From Clostridia bacterium (GTDB lineage Bacteria; Aerophobota; Aerophobia; Aerophobales; AE-B3A), in the NCBI GenBank assembly GCA_030610745.1, contig JAUWRC010000062.1:1-8416 (forward strand): a stretch of 8,416 nt of DNA. The letters are read 5' to 3'. The notes beneath the pieces were generated by a model. It saw only the letters and a program-made list of their open reading frames with translations, had not been told where the DNA came from and ran no database searches. Shown one piece after another: positions 7,023 through 8,416 of the stretch (the first letter of the stretch is position 1; every line of letters starts with the position of its first letter). Both the position numbers and the translations under genes were made by a program.

Positions 7023-7051
7023 GCTTGTTCCCTTCTTGTCCCCTTCACTTT

Positions 7052-8245
7052 TTAGCGGGTAATGATTCGTTTAAAGACAGGAACAGCTATGGATAAAGTG
7101 ATTATTCCAAAAGTTATGAGGATGATTAATTCTTTTTGCAGAGAGGGAATCCCTGCTCCCAGGATAATTACTTTTCTTAAAGCTTCTATAGCGTAAGTCA
7201 AGGGAAGAACTTTAGATATAATTTGCATAAAGCCGGGCATCTGCTCAACAGGAAAAAATACTCCTGATAAGAATATCATAGGGAAGGTCAAAGTCATCAT
7301 TATGGTCATAGCTGTTTCCTGTTCTGTAGCCAGAGCAGAAATTAGAATGCCTAACCCGACAAAGGAAAATACTCCCAGGAATAATAAAAGTACTACTAAA
7401 AATATGCTTCCATATATCTTGACTCCAAAAAGAAAAATGGAGAGAAGCAATACTATTGAGCCCTGGAAAAGACCTCTAGTTGTTTGAGAAAGAGCTTTTC
7501 CCAATATGATACACAGCCTAGAAATGGGAGCAACCAGAATTCCATCCAGAGTACCCAATTCTTTTTCCCGACTAATAGAGGCAGCTAGTCCCATCATTAC
7601 TGCCATTACTACCACCATAGCCATGATACCAGGAGCCATAAACTGAAAGTAATTTTGTTCACCCGGTACCAATCCTTCTGTCTTAACCACAAATGGCTTT
7701 ATCAAAACCTGGGGATTGAACCCGGAAGGAGTTGGTAGTGTAGAGCTAAAGGGTAATAGCTTCTCTACAGCTACTCCGTTTGCCAGCCCATCAACAATTT
7801 TTTCTATTATTACTGTAAGCTGAGATGATATTTGAGGATTAGATTGGTCAATGACTAAGGTAAGAATACCTTGCTCGCCTTTTTCTATACCGGAAGAAAA
7901 ATCACGAGGTATAACTAAAATAGCATTTAAATCACCTTTTTTCAGCTCTTCTTTAGCTTCCTCTAAATTTGCCATCTTATGAAGAATAAATATTTTATCT
8001 TCTTTTTCACCCATTTTCATATTTTCCAGTACAGTGACAATACCCTGACTCAGTTTTTCCGTATCCTTCTGTACTATCCCTAGGGAGATATTTTTCAAGG
8101 ATTGTCCCGAGGGAAAGATATAACCGGTCATGACCATCATAAAGATAGGCATAATAATGAAGGCAATAAGTTCCATTCGGTTTCTAAAAAAATCTAACAG
8201 GTCTTTTCCTGTAATCTGCAGTGTATTTTTCAGGAATTCTATCAT
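7052..8245 (-). CDS. ABC-2 type transporter permease
   Basis: A 397-residue inner-membrane subunit of an ABC exporter of the ABC-2 family (ABC2_membrane_3-like). One N-terminal membrane segment (about residues 26-44) is followed by a soluble, probably extracytoplasmic domain (about 46-200). Five more hydrophobic segments lie near 203-224, 257-275, 279-305, 312-333 and 370-391. The cytoplasmic signature REKELGTLDGILVAPI (226-241) and PLTYAIEALRKVI (348-360) are typical. The ATG is preceded at 9 bases by AAGGA (plus-strand 8255-8259). The ATP-binding partner is not in the window: nothing codes for it within 171 bp upstream, so it lies further upstream or elsewhere. The substrate (drug, lipid or polysaccharide) cannot be inferred. 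The gene is convergent with the kinase gene and probably ends at the hairpin at 6955-7022. Confidence 0.92.
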   Translation of the reverse strand: MIEFLKNTLQITGKDLLDFFRNRMELIAFIIMPIFMMVMTGYIFPSGQSLKNISLGIVQKDTEKLSQGIVTVLENMKMGEKEDKIFILHKMANLEEAKEELKKGDLNAILVIPRDFSSGIEKGEQGILTLVIDQSNPQISSQLTVIIEKIVDGLANGVAVEKLLPFSSTLPTPSGFNPQVLIKPFVVKTEGLVPGEQNYFQFMAPGIMAMVVVMAVMMGLAASISREKELGTLDGILVAPISRLCIILGKALSQTTRGLFQGSIVLLLSIFLFGVKIYGSIFLVVLLLFLGVFSFVGLGILISALATEQETAMTIMMTLTFPMIFLSGVFFPVEQMPGFMQIISKVLPLTYAIEALRKVIILGAGIPSLQKELIILITFGIITLSIAVPVFKRIITR

Positions 8246-8388
8246 TATTTCGTATCCTTGTAGCGTAAAGCTAACAACTAAAAGCTAAAAACCATAATTC
8301 AAGATTCAAAACTTTGATTCTGGCATATGTTACTAGGTTTTACATTTTTCGCTTTGCGTTTTTCGTTATCCATTCCCCCTCACCCTAG
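8246..8388. repeat. Repeat-mosaic intergenic region upstream of the ABC permease gene
   Basis: No gene is seen. Small repeats follow one another: AAAGCTAA twice (8267-8274 and 8281-8288), an imperfect hairpin AGATTCAAA/TTTGATTCT (8302-8321, one mismatch), and three 7-bp tandem units TTTTTCG, CTTTGCG, TTTTTCG (8345-8365). No convincing minus-strand promoter was found. All three frames entering the minus strand from the right edge stop within about 50 bp. Confidence 0.55.
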
Positions 8389-8411
8389 CCCTCTCCCCAG
8401 AGGGGAGAGGG
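8389..8411. repeat. GC-rich REP-like hairpin at the window edge
   Basis: CCCTCTCCCC (8389-8398) and GGGGAGAGGG (8402-8411) are perfect 10-bp arms around AGA. With the preceding CCCTCACCCTAG (8377-8388) it matches a repeat commonly seen between genes in many bacterial genomes. The element probably continues past the window, so its full extent and any second arm are not visible. Confidence 0.65.
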
Positions 8412-8416
8412 AACAC

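Noticed and set aside
8302..8373. Minus-strand short open frame starting ATGGATAACGAA (24 codons)
   Set aside because: It is built from repeat sequence (the TTTTTCG heptads read in reverse), has no clear ribosome binding site and no conserved features.

Overview
This 8.4 kb window looks like a piece of a moderately AT-rich bacterial genome, probably from an uncultured anaerobic or fermentative lineage. The lineage is inferred, not proven: there is no rRNA or other phylogenetic marker here. The gene content (glycoside hydrolase family 3 enzyme, ATP-type phosphofructokinase, FGGY sugar kinase) points to sugar fermentation. The intergenic DNA carries short palindromic, REP-like repeats of kinds often seen in environmental bacterial genomes.

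Layout from left to right. Positions 1-1820 hold the 3' part of a plus-strand GH3 beta-glycosidase gene whose start lies outside the window. Positions 1821-2361 are an AT-rich intergenic region ending in a good promoter candidate and a perfect 12-bp-arm palindrome. Positions 2362-3092 are a two-gene module with a 4-base overlap: a UPF0175-type antitoxin-like protein and a DUF3368/PIN-like putative toxin. Only 13 bp later begins a tight plus-strand run: pfkA (6-phosphofructokinase), rimO (ribosomal protein S12 methylthiotransferase, start overlapping the pfkA stop) and a xylulokinase-like FGGY kinase 4 bp downstream. The kinase's last codons and stop lie in a REP-like motif, followed by a 22-bp perfect inverted repeat that probably terminates transcription from both sides. 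Positions 7052-8245 encode, on the minus strand, an ABC-2 type transporter permease. The last 171 bp are a mosaic of small repeats ending in a strong GC-rich hairpin at the window edge.

How the genes may work together: the GH3 enzyme would release monosaccharides from beta-linked glycans, the FGGY kinase would phosphorylate a ketose such as xylulose, and PfkA commits hexose phosphate to glycolysis. RimO is a translation-related passenger. The putative toxin-antitoxin pair sits directly upstream of the glycolytic genes and may share their transcript. I did not find a clearly new system. The points most worth checking are the toxin-antitoxin/palindrome/pfkA arrangement and the repeat that forms the end of the kinase gene.
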